From contig NZ_JAHUTT010000007.1 of the NCBI RefSeq assembly GCF_019209865.1, forward strand, positions 1 through 64,000: a stretch of 64,000 bases of DNA, written 5' to 3'. Shown in pieces: positions 63,826-64,000 of the stretch. Below the pieces are notes generated by a model. It saw only the letters and a list, made by a program, of their open reading frames with translations. It made no database searches and had not been told where the DNA came from. Each line of letters starts with the position of its first letter. Position 1 is the first letter of the stretch. The translations under genes and the position numbers were made by a program. The DNA is from Shewanella sp. NIFS-20-20. GTDB lineage: Bacteria; Pseudomonadota; Gammaproteobacteria; Enterobacterales; Shewanellaceae.

Positions 63826-64000
63826 TTGCTAATCGGCTTGGTTACCTAGATTTAATGATTGTTTTCGGCTGGTGGTACCGCTAAACCCATAGCGTGATGA
63901 CTTTTTTATAGCGATTGTCATGGTTAAGTCAATGTCACCCTTGGGTGAGTTAGAGTAGGGGGATGCGCGGTTTTAGGTTGTTAGCCTTGGGCTTTCATCC
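63826..64000. other. Window end, no supported feature
   Basis: The last 175 bp hold no gene that can be supported. The sequence is cut by the window edge. Confidence 0.4.

Overview
The window looks like a chromosomal segment of a Shewanella-type marine gammaproteobacterium. The gene content and order (flgOPT, flgNMA, cheV, cheR, flgB-L, two flagellins, flaG, fliDTS, flrABC, fliE-R, flhBAFG, fliA, cheYZAB, parC, parP, cheW, DUF2802) are those of a single polar, sheathed-type flagellar locus under FlrA/sigma54/FlrBC/FliA control, as in Shewanella and Vibrio. The genus is inferred from memory of gene order and protein style, not from a search.

Region 1 (1-791): the 3' end of a REP-associated tyrosine transposase-like gene running in from the left, then about 390 bp of non-coding DNA with a 26-bp tandem repeat.

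Region 2 (792-7175): a compact AT-rich integrative element of about 6.4 kb between perfect 17-bp direct repeats. The right repeat is the 3' end of a tRNA-Arg(CCU) gene on the minus strand (7160-7235). It carries a tyrosine integrase, a small HTH excisionase plus the relic of a second one, a winged-helix replication-initiator-like gene with three internal dyad iterons, and small phage-like genes of unknown function, one split by a 10-bp duplication. Phased GGGAGA repeats lie at both ends and, inverted, in the middle.

Region 3 (7318-14000): minus-strand genes for a Maf/DUF115 protein and FlgT, plus-strand flgO and flgP, then minus-strand flgN, flgM and flgA.

Region 4 (14188-61936): an almost unbroken plus-strand flagellar and chemotaxis regulon. 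Readable -24/-12 sigma54 promoters stand before flgB, flgF, flrB, fliE, fliK and flhA. Sigma28-like promoters stand before flgM, flaB and (distantly) flgO. Terminators separate flaA, flaB, flaG, fliD and fliT. FlrA starts the cascade; FlrB/FlrC activate hook and basal-body genes; FliA, held by FlgM, drives late genes; FlhF/FlhG set polar placement and number; ParC/ParP place the Che array at the pole.

Region 5 (62000-64000): a DUF2802 coiled-coil membrane protein gene with its own sigma54 promoter, a doubtful 58-codon ORF, and an MlaA/VacJ-family gene. The flagellar locus is mostly textbook. The least explained parts are the integrative element, the repeated motif in CheA, and the small membrane proteins at the cheB-parC junction and after cheW.
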